Below are positions 5,076 to 6,268 of a stretch of DNA of 6,268 nt, piece by piece. Positions within the stretch are counted from its first letter, which is position 1. The number at the start of each line of letters is the position of its first letter. This DNA is from Acidobacteriota bacterium (lineage in GTDB: Bacteria > Acidobacteriota > Aminicenantia > UBA2199): NCBI GenBank assembly GCA_021817755.1, contig JAKAGC010000250.1, positions 1 through 6,268 of the forward strand. Direction: 5' to 3'. The notes below the pieces were generated by a model. That model was not told the origin of the DNA. It saw nothing but the letters and a program-made list of their open reading frames with translations, and ran no database searches. Made by a program: the position numbers and the translations under genes.

Positions 5076-5600
5076 ATGTTTCTCCTGGGAAATTATGCAT
5101 TCTATACCCGTGTAACTAATCTTTTTCCACCAAAATCAGAAATACGTTTAAATGTTACCTTCTTCCAACACCGTTGCTATATTAATGAAAATAATGATTT
5201 TATAGCTGAACATATCAAAACGGATGACGAAAGAAACCCTTTAAACGGATGCATTTACACGCTCGAACCGGGCACGTCCCTCTCTTTCCCGATGTACTTC
5301 GGCGATGAATCTATAATTATCTCCCTGAACTCGGAATCCTCTCCGAATATGAATTACTTCATCTCAGCAGGTGCTAAAGCGAAAAGTATACCGTGCGAAA
5401 CCCTGGGCGAACCTGTTCCGGGCTCATACCTGGAAAAAGTGGATAATGACAACGAGTCTTTCTATGTTGGGGGAACCTGGATTATTAAACCGGAAAATCA
5501 AGAAAAACCGAAAGCCTGGACCTTTACTATTCAAAAATATGGTCCTGATCCTGAAACAGATGACGTGACAATCGGTCCGGGTACTCCGGGTTATGTATAA
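5076..5600 (+). CDS. Unrecognised 174-residue beta-rich protein
   Basis: I do not recognise this protein. The start is the ATG at 5076, 5 bases after GGAGG (5066-5070); a TTG at 5064 is in frame but overlaps the ribosome site and is not used here. There is no clear signal peptide or membrane segment. The sequence alternates short strands and turns (EIRLNVTFFQHRCYI, GTSLSFPMYF, ESIIISLNSES, GTWIIKPENQ, AWTFTIQKYG) and ends in a Gly/Pro-rich tail, GPGTPGYV, so a small beta-sandwich is likely. The last bases overlap the start of the propeller gene by 8 bases, so the two are translationally coupled and probably work together, for example as a ligand-binding partner of that sensor. This last point is inference from position only. 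Confidence 0.75.
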   Translation: MFLLGNYAFYTRVTNLFPPKSEIRLNVTFFQHRCYINENNDFIAEHIKTDDERNPLNGCIYTLEPGTSLSFPMYFGDESIIISLNSESSPNMNYFISAGAKAKSIPCETLGEPVPGSYLEKVDNDNESFYVGGTWIIKPENQEKPKAWTFTIQKYGPDPETDDVTIGPGTPGYV

Positions 5601-6268
5601 ACATTTCGGGGTTATTTTTTTTATTCTATTACTGCTGCCTGGCATTTCTCATTGCGAGGAAATGAACGGGGAGAAATATTATACTATTTATTCGAGGAAA
5701 AATTACAACAGCCAACCTCAAAACTGGTTCATTACTAGCGATAAAGGGGGAATGATCTATTCTGCAAACCAGGGGGCTGTGCTTCAATACGACGGGGTGT
5801 CCTGGAAAGAAATCCAGGTGAAAGGTAAAAACGCGCGCTCCATTGCACTCGATGAGAAAGGGAATATCTTTGTGGGGGGAAATAATGAAATAGGCTTACT
5901 GACTGCTGATAATCGGGATGTTCTTGGTTTTAAGCCGTTAACGGGTCTGGTAGACGAAAAGTTCAGGGATTTCGGGTATGTGTGGCGTACCTATGCTACA
6001 GATCACGGAGTCTATTTCTGCACAACGAAATACCTCTTCCTGTACGATTACGAAAAGATTAAAACCTGGTCAACAGAATCCTCCTTCTCTCCTCCTTTTA
6101 TCTGCAACGGAAAACTATTGGTCCGGCAACAAGGTAAAGGTTTGATGGAAATGCGCAACCATCATCTTGTTTTACTGAAAGGTGGGGAAGCATTTGAAAA
6201 TGAAAAAATCTACGCGATGGTTCCATTCTCTATTGATACCTTACTGATCGGAACAGAAAACAAGGGTT
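5593..6268 (+). CDS. Exported beta-propeller sensor N-terminus (partial, runs off the window)
   Basis: The first 225 residues of a longer protein. Residues 1-20 are a signal peptide: MYKHF, then a hydrophobic run to about 16, then PGISHC. The Cys at 21 could be a relaxed lipobox or simply follow the cleavage site. The mature part has the repeats of two-component-regulator propellers: NWFITSDKGGMIYSANQGAV (44-63), LQYDGVSWKEI (64-74), then ARSIALDEKGNIFVGGNNEIG (81-101), each a strand-turn-strand blade with the GNIFVGG-type motif. Proteins of this plan are usually periplasmic sensors leading, through a Y_Y_Y domain and a membrane segment, to a histidine kinase, GGDEF, SpoIIE or DNA-binding output; the output lies outside the window. 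No separate ribosome site is seen, so it depends on translation of the 174-residue gene. Confidence 0.82.
   Translation, partial: MYKHFGVIFFILLLLPGISHCEEMNGEKYYTIYSRKNYNSQPQNWFITSDKGGMIYSANQGAVLQYDGVSWKEIQVKGKNARSIALDEKGNIFVGGNNEIGLLTADNRDVLGFKPLTGLVDEKFRDFGYVWRTYATDHGVYFCTTKYLFLYDYEKIKTWSTESSFSPPFICNGKLLVRQQGKGLMEMRNHHLVLLKGGEAFENEKIYAMVPFSIDTLLIGTENKG

Noticed and set aside
5424..5645. 73-codon minus-strand open frame
   Set aside because: It is a shadow of the 174-residue and propeller genes, which have a ribosome site, a promoter and an overlap consistent with coupling.

Overview
The window reads as an accessory island of a Gram-negative bacterium with an AT-rich genome. No gene fixes the phylum. 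The exported propeller-type sensor at the right end is a kind of protein common in Spirochaetota, Bacteroidota and related groups, so those are the best guesses, from family habit and not from a marker gene. No rRNA, tRNA, CRISPR array or transposase is visible.

Left part (about 80-1500): a cluster of small toxin-antitoxin genes in which the antitoxins are intact and the toxins are broken. On the minus strand, a VapB-like ribbon-helix-helix antitoxin (631-834) with a consensus sigma70 promoter is followed by a Phd/YefM-type antitoxin (288-560). That antitoxin overlaps the wreck of a YoeB/Txe-type toxin (115-304). On the plus strand an antitoxin-like gene (1140-1361) is followed by the 5' half of a PIN-domain (VapC) toxin with four in-frame stops (1358-1501). 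Between the two minus-strand antitoxins there may be a few codons of another vapC start. The 305-base gap 835-1139 holds the two divergent promoters and a short CGAATT-rich repeat, and no supported gene. Bases 1-114 show nothing beyond the frameshifted tail of the toxin relic.

Centre (1500-4713, minus strand): a compact three-gene operon with ATGA overlaps at both junctions. In order of transcription it encodes a 143-residue all-helical HEPN-like protein (TTG start behind a very strong Shine-Dalgarno), a 438-residue ParA/MinD-like ATPase with a variant KGGVGR Walker A, and a 490-residue STAND/AAA-like P-loop ATPase with a probable winged-helix tail. A good sigma70 promoter and a leader inverted repeat precede it. 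I read it as a candidate conflict or defence system: sensor or regulatory ATPases plus a possible HEPN RNase effector, lying among toxin-antitoxin remains and abutting the broken vapC. Function is inferred only. This is the part most likely to be an undescribed system.

Right part (4714-6268, plus strand): a 362-base divergent spacer with promoters facing both ways, then an unrecognised 174-residue beta-rich protein (5076-5600). It overlaps by 8 bases a gene that runs off the window (5593 onward) and encodes an exported beta-propeller protein of the two-component-regulator propeller type. These two genes look like one operon unrelated to the central cassette.
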